NCBI GenBank assembly: GCA_017163975.1
Contig: JAFFSR010000244.1
Location: 13,269,501 to 13,333,500 of the forward strand
DNA: 64,000 nt
From: Anastatus disparis
Taxonomy: Eukaryota; Arthropoda; Insecta; Hymenoptera; Eupelmidae
Direction: 5' to 3'
Of this stretch, positions 39,584 to 50,342 are shown one piece after another; positions within the stretch are counted from its first letter, which is position 1; the number at the start of each line of letters is the position of its first letter. The translations under genes were made by a program, and so were the position numbers. The notes beneath the pieces were generated by a model. That model did no database searches. It saw only the letters and a program-made list of their open reading frames with translations, and was not told where the DNA came from.

Positions 39584-39983
39584 TGAGAGCGCGGTGACGA
39601 TGAGAGCGCGGTGGCGTAATGGATAGAGCTCTTGCCTTCAACGCGGAGGGCATGGGTTCGAATCCTGGCTAGGTAGGTACCTCTAACTTTTTTTTCGAAA
39701 GAAAATAAGTGTATGTGCCATTTATATCGCGACTCTTTAAAAAAATCTGACCTCATTGGGTATCGGTTGATTGTTGGTTACAAAAGTGGCTGACCATCCA
39801 TCGGTAGTCAAAGTTTTCGGTATGGTGGGTCTGACAGTCCTAGCCTGATGTAATGTGTTAAACAGATGCCGGGCGGGGGACTTCCTCGACTTCACCATAT
39901 ATAAAAAAGGTTAATCATATAGAGGACAATATCCTTTATATATTAATCTTTTTAAATAAAAAAGAAATAAAAAAAAAAAAAAA
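39584..39983 (+). mobile_element. tRNA-derived SINE, family 2, with intact target duplication
   Basis: Flanked by the direct repeat AAGGTTACTTACTA (39570-39583 and 39984-39997). The 5' end has a 16-bp self-duplication (GAGAGCGCGGTG twice), A box TGGCGTAATGGATAGAGC, B box GGGTTCGAATCCTGG, a body with GTATCGGTTGATTG and GATGCCGGGCGGGGGAC, then an A-rich tail. Not a functional tRNA, since the acceptor stem does not close. Confidence 0.85.
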
Positions 39984-40059
39984 AAGGTTACTTACTACTA
40001 TTTTATAATAGATTCTTTTAATAGATCATTATTAAATTTACATACACCTTTATAAAAGT

Positions 40060-40330
40060 CCACAGAATTTGAATAAAGATAGCGATAGTATTCTATAAAA
40101 TCAACAAACCACATTTGTGAAGTAAACAATTCATAACCGTATTTTGCCAGTAAAATAATGTAATCTTCAATTTATTGAAGATTAATTGATTTTTTAAGTT
40201 TACTTCACATTAAAATAAAAAATAATATATTTACATATCTTATTTTATGAGAAATAGTACATTACGCTACTAGTGAGCAAAGCAGATCAATTTCTCACAA
40301 GTTGTTTTGTGACCATAAGATGCTACGAGT
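40060..40330. repeat. duplicated block matching 49395-49680
   Basis: Shares TTGTGAAGTAAACAATT, AATAATGTAATCTTCAA, ATATTTACATATCTTATTTT-like words and the AGTGAGCARARCAGATCAATT hairpin region in the same order. At 49685 the second copy runs directly into sequence matching 37405, i.e. a head-to-tail duplication joint. Confidence 0.7.
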
Positions 40331-41145
40331 ACCGTATATAATTTTTTCATGCGACGTAAGCAGAATTCGATTTTTTAGGCTTATTTCGCTCACCACGTTG
40401 AAAAAATAATATTTATAATATTGGTAGCGCAAATTTTTCTTGTTTTTAAATACACTCACCAAAGTTGTTTTTAAGAAATACTAATTTCGAAATGTACTAT
40501 ATTATGTAGGAATAGATATAACAATGTATTAATTACGCGCTTAATTGTTTAAAAAAAAACTTTCAAAGCTATATCTTATTTAGATTTTAATGCAATTCTT
40601 ACAGTGATGTGTTGAACGGTAATTCTATAAATGTTGAGGTACTTTTTACTGCACTTCGAGGTTTGTTTAATGTACTCTGTGTAGGCTTAGATTATTTAAC
40701 ATTCTCTTTCTATACATATTTTTTGTTTTTACACTATAATATTAACATCAGTATCCAACATTTAAATTATGTCATTAAAATCAGACAATTCCGGCAATTT
40801 TTTTAAAAGGATTGAATACTTCTATTCATTATTTTTTTAAAAGAAGATGCATCAAATAAACAATAAATATTGCAAATACAAAACATTGTTATGAACTATT
40901 ATAATGTTTTATTATTAAGTTCGGTTTCGTGCATTGATGTAAATTTATGCTATTACACTTTCCATATATGTATAATAAAATATATGTTGTTTATGATTCA
41001 AAAGATTTATTTTTTATATGATCAACAAAGTTTATTATATTTGTGATAAAAAAAGAGAAATAAAAAGTTATGATATTACATGACCTTGTGTACTTAATTA
41101 TATACATTAAAAGTCGGTATTTAGAAGTAATATAGTTTTAATCTT
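40331..41145. other. non-coding DNA resembling the gene 1 upstream region
   Basis: 40600-40800 resembles 37150-37340 (region upstream of gene 1) and 40880-41050 resembles 37405 onward, so this is probably the debris of a further duplicated unit without a surviving signal exon. No gene seen. Confidence 0.4.
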
Positions 41146-41794
41146 ACAAGGAGAGTGCATTGCGTTTGGGTCTTAGATTTTCTTTTAGCTTTGGGATCTT
41201 TTTTCTTACATAAAATCATGAAAAAAGCCGCGTCCATTCGGTCCAATGCTCGATTTTTTCTGAGTTATGAGTAGTTTTGTCTGTTTTGTTGAAAAATTTG
41301 CATCTACTTTATAATTTTACAGTTTTCGAACTACTTATTCTAGAAGATTTTTACTGATTGCATATTAAAGTTGAGATTAAAACTTTTCGATTAAAAAAAA
41401 AAAAAAAAAAAAAAAAAAGCTCAAATTGTTAAAAACTTATGAAGGGATGAAAATTGAAATGAATTTCTGACTAAAATGTTGCATTTATTTTCTATGCATT
41501 TTTTGAGCTAAATATTTGCGCTATTTTTATTCGCCCATAACTTTTTAACTTGAGCTTTTTTAATATCAACTTTAATATGCAATCAGTAAAAACCTTCTAA
41601 AATAAGTAGTTCGAAAACTGTAAAATTATAAAGCAGATGCAATTTTTTCAACAAAACGGACAAAACTGCTCATAACTCGGAAAAAATCGAGCGTTGGACT
41701 GAATGGACGCGGCTTTTTTCATGATTTTATGTAAGAAAAAAGATCCCAAAGCTAGAAGAAAATCCAAGACCCAAATGCAATGCACTCTCCTTGT
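41146..41794. mobile_element. large fold-back element (arms about 240 bp)
   Basis: Left arm from ACAAGGAGAGTGCATTGCG; the right arm is its inverted copy ending CACTCTCCTTGT. Arms are highly similar over about 240 bp (GCCGCGTCCATTC, TTTTGTTGAAAAA, ACAGTTTTCGAACTAC, CTGATTGCATATTAAAG). The spacer contains a run of about 28 A. A similar end (ACAAGGAGAGCACACCAGCG) is seen at 63808. Confidence 0.85.
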
Positions 41795-41972
41795 TAGAAA
41801 AAAAATTAAGAGTAATGTATGATTAGTGTTTATTAATTTTATGCAAAACAACATCTTATTTTCTGTCTACATTTTATCCAAAATATATTTTGGATGATTT
41901 TTAATTTCAACATATCATGTATATTATAAATATTTTTCATAACCCTCGTAGTTACTTTGTAATAAACAAAAC

Positions 41973-42113
41973 TTATTCGTCATGTTAAGTGACAACAGCG
42001 CCAATAAATACGTGTAAAAAATTAAATGAAATGTCTAAAAGTGGAACTAAAAAGGTAGAAAAGTCTATCCCAACAACATAGGACGTATCATGTGACTTAA
42101 TATGACGAATAAT
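41973..42113. mobile_element. small MITE
   Basis: Inverted ends TTATTCGTCATGTTAAGTGAC and TTATTCGTCATATTAAGTCAC around a non-coding core. Confidence 0.6.
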
Positions 42114-42179
42114 GTGAGAAATCTGCTATAAACATAAATCTTAAAATGTAACACATTTGGTGTAATATTAGGTTAAATT

Positions 42180-42248
42180 ATTTTACGTTCTTCTAACCTC
42201 AAAATCGCAACTTCTTTTCTCATTTTCGGCTCTCAGAACGTAAAATTC
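42180..42248. repeat. core module M1, second copy with different palindromic arms
   Basis: TTTTACGTTCT at left faces AGAACGTAAAA at right; inside are CTAACCTCAAAATC and TTTTCGGCT, the same core as near 10085-10158, where the arms are unrelated in sequence. Confidence 0.5.
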
Positions 42249-42372
42249 ATTACGTTACTTGGACAAAAAGGCTTTTTAACGAAACTCGTTACGAACCTCG
42301 CCTTCGGCTCGGCTTGTAATCTTCTCGTTTCGTAAAAAAAGCCTATCTGTCCACGGAACGTAATGTACTATT
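42243..42372. mobile_element. GC-rich hairpin element E
   Basis: Outer arms ATTACGTT...AACGTAAT and GGACA...TGTCC, inner arms TAACGAAACTCGTTAC and CTCGTTTCGTAAA, core CCTCGCCTTCGGCTCGG, right end AATGTACTATT. The inner part is near-identical to element C. Confidence 0.65.
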
Positions 42373-42511
42373 ACGTTATATTAATTGATAACATTTTCGC
42401 ATAATAAATTTACATTCTTATAAAACCTAAATAATTTATATTTACTTAACAAAAAAAATATGTAAAAATATAAACACAAACATAAGAAATAAAATACATA
42501 TTTACAATTAG

Positions 42512-45500
42512 TTATACAGCATTTTTTTCAATCCATTCCAAGTACTGTCTGACATCGGTGTATATGTAAGACTCTACAAACTTACTTCTACAGTCCAAAG
42601 GTGGAGAATGAATTCCTTTAAGAATAACAACACCAACTTTGTATTCTGATAGAGCTCCACCAGCTTCAATTGGATTGGAATTAGCTTTTAGGAAAGTTTT
42701 TGCGCAAATACTGTCATTATAGCCTATTTCTTTACATGTTTCTTCATCAACTGGTTTTAAGTGTACGATTCTTTTAGGCAGATCTTCTACTTTTTTCCTA
42801 CATTTATCTATAGCATAACCAGCAGCTTCATATTGTAAAACAGGTTGAATTTCTTTTTTAGGCAAACAAATTGGATTGATCGAGACACTTTCATATAATT
42901 CTATAAGTCCAATATCGTAAGAATTTGACGAGTAAACATCACGTTGGGAAATAAAATTTTCATGTTTGATCACTCTCTTTATTGGTATTGCTTTAACGTA
43001 TTCAGAATTATCAAAAGGACTGTTTTTGTTTAAGTAGACCATGATAGGTTCCTCAGGATCGAGACATGAGGCTGCAGTCAAAACGTAACGATCATTAATC
43101 AGGACACCAGTACAACGATACCCACTGCTTTTCTCTAAAATAATAATAAGAATGATATTAAAGAATTAATATTTAACTATTAAAGTTAAATAATTGACAA
43201 GCTCAAATAAACTTGAAACCTAGCAGAAAATTAATCATAACCTGGCCAGAAGAATTTAAAGTAACATAGCAATTCAGCATAAATCGGCAGATTATGGTTA
43301 ATTTTTTACCAGGAAACGTCAGCTACTTTAAAATTATCATATAGCATAATTTATTCTTTAACTTTTATCTAAATTACATGTTTATTATAGTTCCTTTATA
43401 ACTTGTAATTCCCAATGAGCCAATGTTTTTGAAACTTTGAAAAACTAAACTCACCAGTTCTATATTTTAGAAGAGCTACCCATGGATAAGCAGATGAATG
43501 ATATAAATTTTTTGATATTCCATATAAACTATCTGCATCACCGCATTTAACATGATTATCACTTGATAATGGTTTATTAGGACAGCAGATTCCAGAATGA
43601 TCCGATCCACATTGCTTGTTAACGCTAATAAAATTTGACAGATATCTTCTCTGTTCGGGAGTCATTTTTCCAAGAGCATTCATAACCGGCGTACATTCTT
43701 CAAATAGAATGCATACTTCATTATCTCCACATTTCTTAACTAAAATGATGTTAAGAAATTATTAGGATTATATTGATTATGTGATTTAGTTAAAAGTTAT
43801 TTATGAATTTTATCGATTAAACAATTTTATCCATACGCTGTTAAAAATAAATTGAATTTTGCTTCAAGTACATTACTGAAATTTTTATTTTTTACTTTAA
43901 ATTTTATGTGATTGTACAGTAAAATTATGGCAAAATTAATACACAAACTGGAAGTTATCTTATAGTTTTGTATTTAATTTCATGTTTTTCTTGACAGTAT
44001 AACGACAGTATGATGTTAGAATTTGAAAATTATGAACGATATTGAAATCATTTTAAATATTATATAAAATAATTCAAGTGATACAATGTAAAAGACATGA
44101 TCTATCGATTGAGCTAATCAATCAAGTAGTATTATAAATTGTGAACTGCATCTTAAAAACAGACTTTTTCTTTATTTTTAACCGAAAAATTATTTCGTAT
44201 TTTGCAATATAAAAAACGCTGCCAAGTGCTTTGGCGGAATGCTTTCTCATAGAGTTCTTTGAGTTTCATTAATTTTTTTATATTTATTTATATGTGATTT
44301 TAATATTAAAAAATTGTCTAACATTAATATTTACTCATATTGTGCTTTATAAATTTCGAACACATATGCTAGCTGTTTGCTTTTTCAACATTTATAATTT
44401 ATTTTAAATCATCAAGTAATACAAAAAAATTTGTTCTATTGAAAAATGATATAATGTAGTAATAAAAAGAATGATGACAACAAAATTTCTAATCTTTATA
44501 AAATGCAATCATATTTATATATAAATACAGTTCATGTTTATGGCTCTATAAAAAAAACTACTCTATGAATACCAATTTTCAATAGCTTCCCGTCTAGTTA
44601 TACAAAAACATAGATGGTATACAAAATTTGAAGCAAATCCATCGAGTAATTTTCGAGATCTAACTGGTTAAATAAATAACATTTTCTTTTCAAAATTTCT
44701 TTTTCAAAATTTTAAAAATTCTCTAAAATTAAAACTACGCTATGAAAATCAATTTTTGAAAATTTCCCTTCTTTTGGCAGTCGCAAATAATTTCCCTGCA
44801 ATTTTTAGAACAAATCTATCGAGTACTTTACGTAGAATCCCTGGTAGAAAATTAAGAATAAGATATGCTCAGATAACTAACTGTTGGCTATATCTCGTCG
44901 CTACGCAGTCGCGATAAGTGACCAATAAATACACGATAATATATTAAAGACTACAGAGTTGATATAAAATATAATCACTAAAATAATTAAAATTTTTTTC
45001 TTCTGATTTGAAATAAATTATAAATATTATAATATTCATTATTACAATTCATATGAGTTGTAAATAATTTTCAATTAAAATCGTTTATAGAAAGCGAATC
45101 TGTATATATACATGCTGCCCACGATGGCACCCGTTTGTACAATCGTACAATATATCCTGTAGTTGCGAATACTGAATGTTAGCTGCGCGCGCATCACTCG
45201 ACGCTTCGTCTTCTATAAGCATCTATCTTCATCACTGTATGTGCAGGTTAGATTGACTTAACTTAGCTTTAAAATTATTAAAGATACATATACTGTTATT
45301 GTAATAGCGTTAACATTTTCTGTTCTTTATTCTCTAACTTAAATTTATTTGCGAACATACACAGTATGATTATGAATAAAATATCCATGTAAAATCAGTG
45401 AGTGCGAAGTGCGAGTGAGCGAGTGCATATGGAAACTTAGTGTGAGAGAATACACTGTAAAAAAAAATAGGGAGAAATCACTTCGTTGGTCGACGATTTC

Positions 45501-46991
45501 AATGCGACCATGCACCGTCGATGTTATTTAACATCGTTGAAGCGCGAAATTTAACTGATTTAATCTAATAATCATGTGTTCAGTTTATGTGAAATCACGC
45601 AAAGCACGTTAAAATGTCGCCGTTGAACGAAGTTAAATAACCTCGACGGTGCATGGTCGCATTGAAATCGTCGACCAACGACGTGATTCCCCACTACTTT
45701 TTTACAGTGTATGACTGTCCGTTTAGGAACTGCGTAAAGGAAACAAGGAGTGAACAGTCTTTCTCTTTCTCACTAACTGTGTTCCCATATGCGTGCTCAC
45801 TCGCACTTTGTAATATGCTGTTTATGAATATAGTATAATTCAACATTAACCATATTCTCCCGATACCATCGCGATAATTCGTTAAGAGTAATGAAGGTTT
45901 ATCGCGATATCTAAAAGCATATGATCGCGACTGCCCATAAAATACGGGATGATATACTGAAAATATGCTCAACTTTCTACCAGGGATAAAAAAAATAAGA
46001 AAAGAAGAATCGAATTTTTTTTTTAAATCTTTAAAATTCTCTAAAATTGCAACCACGCTAAGAAAATTAGTTTTCAAAAGCTTATGTTTTTCAGACAACA
46101 GCGAATTAATTGTATAAAAATTTTGGAGAAAATTTATAGTATGGTTTACGCAAAATAGAAAATAAATGAAAAATAAAAATTTTTTTGAAAATTTTCAAAG
46201 TGCTCTAAAATTAAAACTGCACTGAGAAAATTAATTTTCCAAAGCTTGTTTTCTTCAGACAGTAGCGAATAAATTGCATACAAATTTTGGAGCAAATCTA
46301 TCAAATGGTTTTCGTAAAATAGAAAAAAATTAAAAATAAAAATTTTTTTAAAAATTTTAAAAATGCTCTAAAATTAAAAGTGCGCTAAGAAAATTAGTTT
46401 ACAAAATTTTTTATACTTTTGGCAGTCGAAATTAAGTTCCATACAAATTTTCGAACAAATTCTTCGAGTAGTTTACGTAAAATACAAAAAAAATGAAAAA
46501 TCGAAATTTTTTAAAAATTCTTAAAATGATTCTAAAAAAAAACTGCGCTAAGAAAACCAATTCCCAATAGCTTCCGCACCAGTTCATCAAAAAATTGAAT
46601 TGTATGGAAAATTTGAAGTAAATCCATCGAGTAGTTTTTAAGATTTTATTGGCTTAATAAATAGAAACATTTTTTTCAAAAATTTCAAAATGCTCTAAAA
46701 TTAAAACTGAGCTAAGAAAATCAGTTTTTAAAAATTTATTTTATCCGGGCAATCAGAAATAAATTCCATGCAAATTTTGAAGCAAATTCATCGAGTAGTA
46801 AACAAAAAAAAACCAAAAAACGAAAAATCGAATTTTTTTTTATTTTTTAAAAAAACTTTAAAATGAAAACTACGGTGGAAGAACCAAATTATCAATAGCT
46901 TCCCAGCAAGTTAATCACAAAACTAAATTCCATGCAAAATTAGAAGCAAATCCATCGAGTAGTTCTCGAGATACAGCTTACTAACTGAATT

Positions 46992-47029
<38 letters not shown>

Positions 47030-47781
47030 TACAGACATTTTCTGGAAACCACTTTTTTCGACTCACTGAGTTCAAATATGTACAAATTAATGAAAAAATA
47101 GAAAAAAATTTTTTTTACCGATACAATGCTTTCTCTATGAGAAAGCAAAAAATTTTATTATTCCAAATAATGACTAACTTTTTTTGACCTATATAATTTT
47201 GTTTTAATAGAAATTGTTAGATATTATTACTTATTTATTAATTCGCATTTTAAATTCTCTTCTATGAATCAAAAATCTTAGAGTTTTAATGATTTGTACA
47301 CTGAATAAAAAATTTTAAATAAACAAAAAATTCAAATTGGATTAATAAAAAAAGTTTAGAATCAACATTACGCTTATTCAGAAACATTTGTTTAAATTTT
47401 TCCAAGTGTAGAAAATAATTGATATTGCTTATTTTCAAAAAAGTAATGCCCAAAAAATTAAAGTTGCACGGTATTTGAAAATTCTTTATAGTTAGTTTAA
47501 CAGAGAATTATAAAAAAAATTATAAATAAGTATAAATTAAAATTTAATATTAATGTCTTAATAAGTAAGTCCAACTATAATTAATATTACTTTTATTGTG
47601 AACGAATAACACGTAATATTCAAAGAAATTGAATTAATAATGTTATAAAATAATAATTTAAAAAAAAATTAACAATTTTTGAGAAAATTAAAAAATAATA
47701 AAATTGTAAAAACTTACAGTCTTGACTATTAGCGCTGGAAAACAGCAGAGCAGATAAAACGACTATCAAGATTGAACTCAT
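42512..47781 (-). CDS. secreted clip-domain serine protease homologue (gene 2)
   Basis: Three exons, complement of 47718-47781, 43455-43739, 42512-43134; both introns phase 1 with GT-AG ends; 323 aa. Signal peptide (MSSILIVVLSALLF...) ending near SANSQD. The clip domain has six cysteines: KKCGDNEVC, EEC, NKQC, ICC. The protease-like domain starts about SAYPWVALLKYR and contains GYRCTGVLINDRYVL, YDIGLIEL and ICLP. Catalytic His is Ser139 (LTAASC), Asp190 is kept, and the Ser motif is IEAGGAL with Ser replaced by Ala274: an inactive homologue. No canonical activation cleavage site. Closest relative in the window is gene 1. Intron 1 is about 4 kb because a nest of transposons sits in it. TATA box (47817-47823) upstream. 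Likely an extracellular cofactor or effector; this is inference. Confidence 0.9.
43836..43999. mobile_element. degenerate TA-flanked MITE in intron 1 of gene 2
   Basis: Left end CGCTGTTAAAAATAAATTGA with TTTTGCTTCAAGTACATTA, right end inverted TACTGTCAAGAAAAACATGA. It resembles the MITE at 19513-19752 (CACTGTTAAAAAAT, TTTGCTTCCAGTACAT) with many mutations. TA lies outside both ends. Confidence 0.5.
44549..44838. repeat. 163-bp tandem repeat, left part
   Basis: About two units recognised by CTCTAAAATTAAAACT and CCATCGAGTAATTTTCGAG words; continues at 46031 after the inserted element. Confidence 0.65.
44839..45985. mobile_element. TIR transposon remnant (CCCTGGTAGAAA ends) inserted in the satellite
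   Basis: Left end CCCTGGTAGAAAATTAAG, right end inverted CCCTGGTAGAAAGTTGAG, followed inward on both sides by an ATATGCTCAG-like or GCATATTTTCAG word. It interrupts a 163-bp repeat unit. No transposase frame seen; it contains a further MITE at 45453-45709. Confidence 0.65.
45453..45709. mobile_element. TA-flanked MITE with about 110-bp inverted repeats
   Basis: CACTGTAAAAAA ends with TA on each side (45451-45452, 45710-45711). Arms share TCGTTGGTCGACGATTTC, GCGACCATGCACCGTCGA and GGTTATTTAAC. The innermost layer of a three-level nest. Confidence 0.8.
46031..46980. repeat. 163-bp tandem repeat, right part (about six units)
   Basis: Unit starts at about 46031, 46201, 46363, 46528, 46691 and 46853, each with a GCTCTAAAATTAAAACTG-like start and a TCGAGTAGTTT word. 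Spacing 162-170 bp. Confidence 0.75.
46995..47025. repeat. CA dinucleotide microsatellite
   Basis: Uninterrupted CA repeats leading into CATACATACAGACA. Confidence 0.9.
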
Positions 47782-48730
47782 CTTGGACACTAATGTTATT
47801 ACGTTAAATTTTCATGTTTTTATAGGTATTAATTTTTCTTAATTTCTTATCAATAATGAAAAATGAATATGCGTCTAAACTAGTACACGTGCTAATATTT
47901 GTAAAAATGTATTGTTACTAATTATTTTGAAATTTATTTAATTTCGGCTAGAACACATATTGCTTAAACGAGTAAATTTCGAATGTTTCTCTTTTATAAA
48001 ATCCAAGACATCAGTATTTTTGTGTCCTACATAGTAATAGTAGACTTATGTTATTTTCGAGAACAATGATTATTTCAAAATGATTTATTTAAATTATTTT
48101 ATAGTAAAGTAATGTATATATTTAGAATATTACATTATTTTATCATAGAATAATATTTTTTTCTATTTGTGACGTTATTCGTTTTTTTTGTTTCAAAGTA
48201 GTCACGTGAAAATATTTCTAAATTACTTATTTGAAAAACAGATTTATTGTTTAAATAGAAGTTCATATTGCAATATACTGTTACATTTTTTGACCTTGTA
48301 GTTTATCTGTCAGGTGTATTAACATATGAACCAATTGTTTTCATCGTTTCTTTGTCTTATCAATATTTCTTAAATATTGTTGACATAAAAGATTGTAATT
48401 TTTTTATTACTCCCACTACATTTTCTCGATAGTCATGATTAGTGCGTTTGGAAATAAAATTCAAAAAATTTAGAAGATGCTATACTGCAGTAAAACACTA
48501 GAGAAGTTGGTCGAAGTGATTAATCAATTTTATTCAAAATTTTAAAGTAATTTTTATCATTTGAGTTAAAAATACTTTAATATCAAGTAAATATTTGCAA
48601 TAATAACATTGAAAATATATAAAATATTCAAAGTTTACTGTTTTATTGAAAACCTTATTTTACAAGAATATTATAAAAAAGTATTAATATCAGTAGTATC
48701 TTATATCGTAATCAATTTTAAAAATACAAC
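47782..48730 (-). promoter_or_regulatory. upstream region of gene 2, duplicated across the cluster
   Basis: Near-identical stretches lie upstream of the signal exons at 54481-54958 and 61818-62470, and a fourth partial copy without an exon at 58920-59480. TATAAAA (RC of 47817-47823) stands about 31 bases before a CATTAGT initiator-like site. Shared words include CGTGACGTTATTCG and TCAGGTGTATTAACATATG. Confidence 0.65.
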
Positions 48731-49395
48731 ACCCGCGTAAAAATTTTTCGTATTACCAACATATTGGTAAAACAATATGCAATATTTTGCATTTATTTAA
48801 AAATCTATTAGCTACAGTTTTCCAGTATATACAATATTATAGAAAATATATCGAATCATGTTAATGTTCGAGATTCTGATTCCATCTGAATGAACGGCCA
48901 AAGGACATAGATGATTTTATGTCCGAAGTAAGCCGTAAGAGGAACTATAACTTATTAGTTGCAAATATTATTTTTTAAATATTTTTTAAATTTAATTTCT
49001 ATTGATTTTTTTCTTTTGTTTCTTAGATTGATATTTCGTAATGAATAGTCGCGCTTCGACAACAGCTATACTCATTAACCTCCGTTCAATATGATTGCTC
49101 TTTGACATATTGAACGAAACATAATAGCATCGGTGATGCTATATTGATTTCTCTTGAGACATTTTGAAACTCAATATGTCTCAGGGGGACATATAAATTC
49201 TGTAAAGAGTCGAGGAGCGCGTCTGAGACGTATGTGATGCCAATACAAATTTAGCATACTCTTTACATACTGACACGAATACGGCCTACGAGGACATAAT
49301 AGTTATATACGTATCATGGCCATATTAAGGAGACTTATCGGCGAGACCAATGTTTGTTGCTTAGGCAGTAGTCGGTCGAGAGCGCCTGCAATTTC
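48731..49395. other. TIR-like end and an unusual inverted-repeat patch
   Basis: 48732 onward (CCCGCGTAAAAATTTTTCG, TATTACCAACATATTGG) matches the border of the element near 2195-2425. 49080-49200 has TTCAATATG...CATATTGAA and GAGACATTTTG...CAATATGTCTC inverted words, and 49200-49390 is less AT-rich than its surroundings. No coding frame is convincing. Confidence 0.35.
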
Positions 49396-50030
49396 ACAAA
49401 ATTTAAATAAAGATAATGATATTTTTTTATGAAATCAACAAAACTATTATACTTGTGAAGTAAACAATTTAGAACGATATTGTCGAAGTAAAATAATGTA
49501 ATCTTCAAATTAGAAATGGTTTATTAAGTTTACGTCACATAGTAATAAAAAATGATATATTTACACATCTTATTTTGTGATAAATATTACATTACACTAT
49601 TAGTGAGCAGAACAGATCAATTGCTCATGAGTTTTTTTGTGACATAAAAGACGGCACGAGTACTGTACATAAATAAAAAAAAAAAACAAAAACATTGTGA
49701 ATACGTGACATGGTTATAAAATATGAAATTTTGTTACGGATACATTCAACTATAATTTAAAACAGAATTTAAAAAAATTATTTTTTATAAAATAAACTGT
49801 TTATTTTGAGCGTCTATTTCTACCATATTTTTAAGAAATATAATATATTGCTTATGAAGCTAAACTTATGTTTCAATTCTCTTATATTTTTTTGTGGGTC
49901 TTAGTTTTCAAATGACTTTAAGCACTTTATTTCTTTAGAATATTTTTTTTCAATTTTATTCAGAAATTCAAATTTATTTTATCGATTTATTTATACAAAA
50001 TATTTATTCTAAAATTTTTTTAATACTTTT
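49395..50030. repeat. duplicated block and tandem-duplication joint
   Basis: 49395-49680 matches 40060-40330. From about 49690 it matches 37405 onward (GTGAATACGTGACATGG). The joint lies in an A-rich string at about 49675-49690. Confidence 0.65.
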
Positions 50031-50342
50031 TAATCAACCAACGAGTTGAGCCACGGTGGCTCAGGGGCTAGAACATCCGACTGGGAGTCGCTGTTGAGCG
50101 TTGGTAGCGAACGGACGTGTCTGCGCCGCTCGCACCAAAATCGCAATTAATCGCTTCGCATGAGAGTTCTATCTTTTATAATACCGCTAAAGATAAATTG
50201 GGTAAACTTTTTTTCTCAATAAAAGTACCGTGGCAATACATCAAAATTAGTGCCGTGTTTTGTGCGCATATCATTAGAATAGAATATTATAGTCATTCAA
50301 ATGTCGTACATTGGTTTCACCTAACATACGACGGGGCCTATA

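Larger units (their letters stand above)
44240..47147. mobile_element. TIR element carrying a 163-bp satellite (in intron 1 of gene 2)
   Basis: Terminal inverted repeats TGCTTTCTCATAGAG (44240-44254) and CTCTATGAGAAAGCA (47133-47147). Interior: diverged tandem units of about 163 bp at 44549-44838 and 46031-46980, then a CA microsatellite and TTTCTGGAAACCACTTTTTT. No transposase frame. Split by a second element at 44839-45985. Confidence 0.6.

Noticed and set aside
39596..39680. Functional tRNA gene
   Set aside because: A and B boxes are present but acceptor stems do not pair, and the unit continues into a SINE body with target duplications.
41648..41854. 68-codon open frame
   Set aside because: Lies in one arm of the large fold-back element and has no protein-like motif.
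45694..46098. 134-codon minus-strand frame
   Set aside because: Spans a MITE end, a transposon end and satellite sequence.
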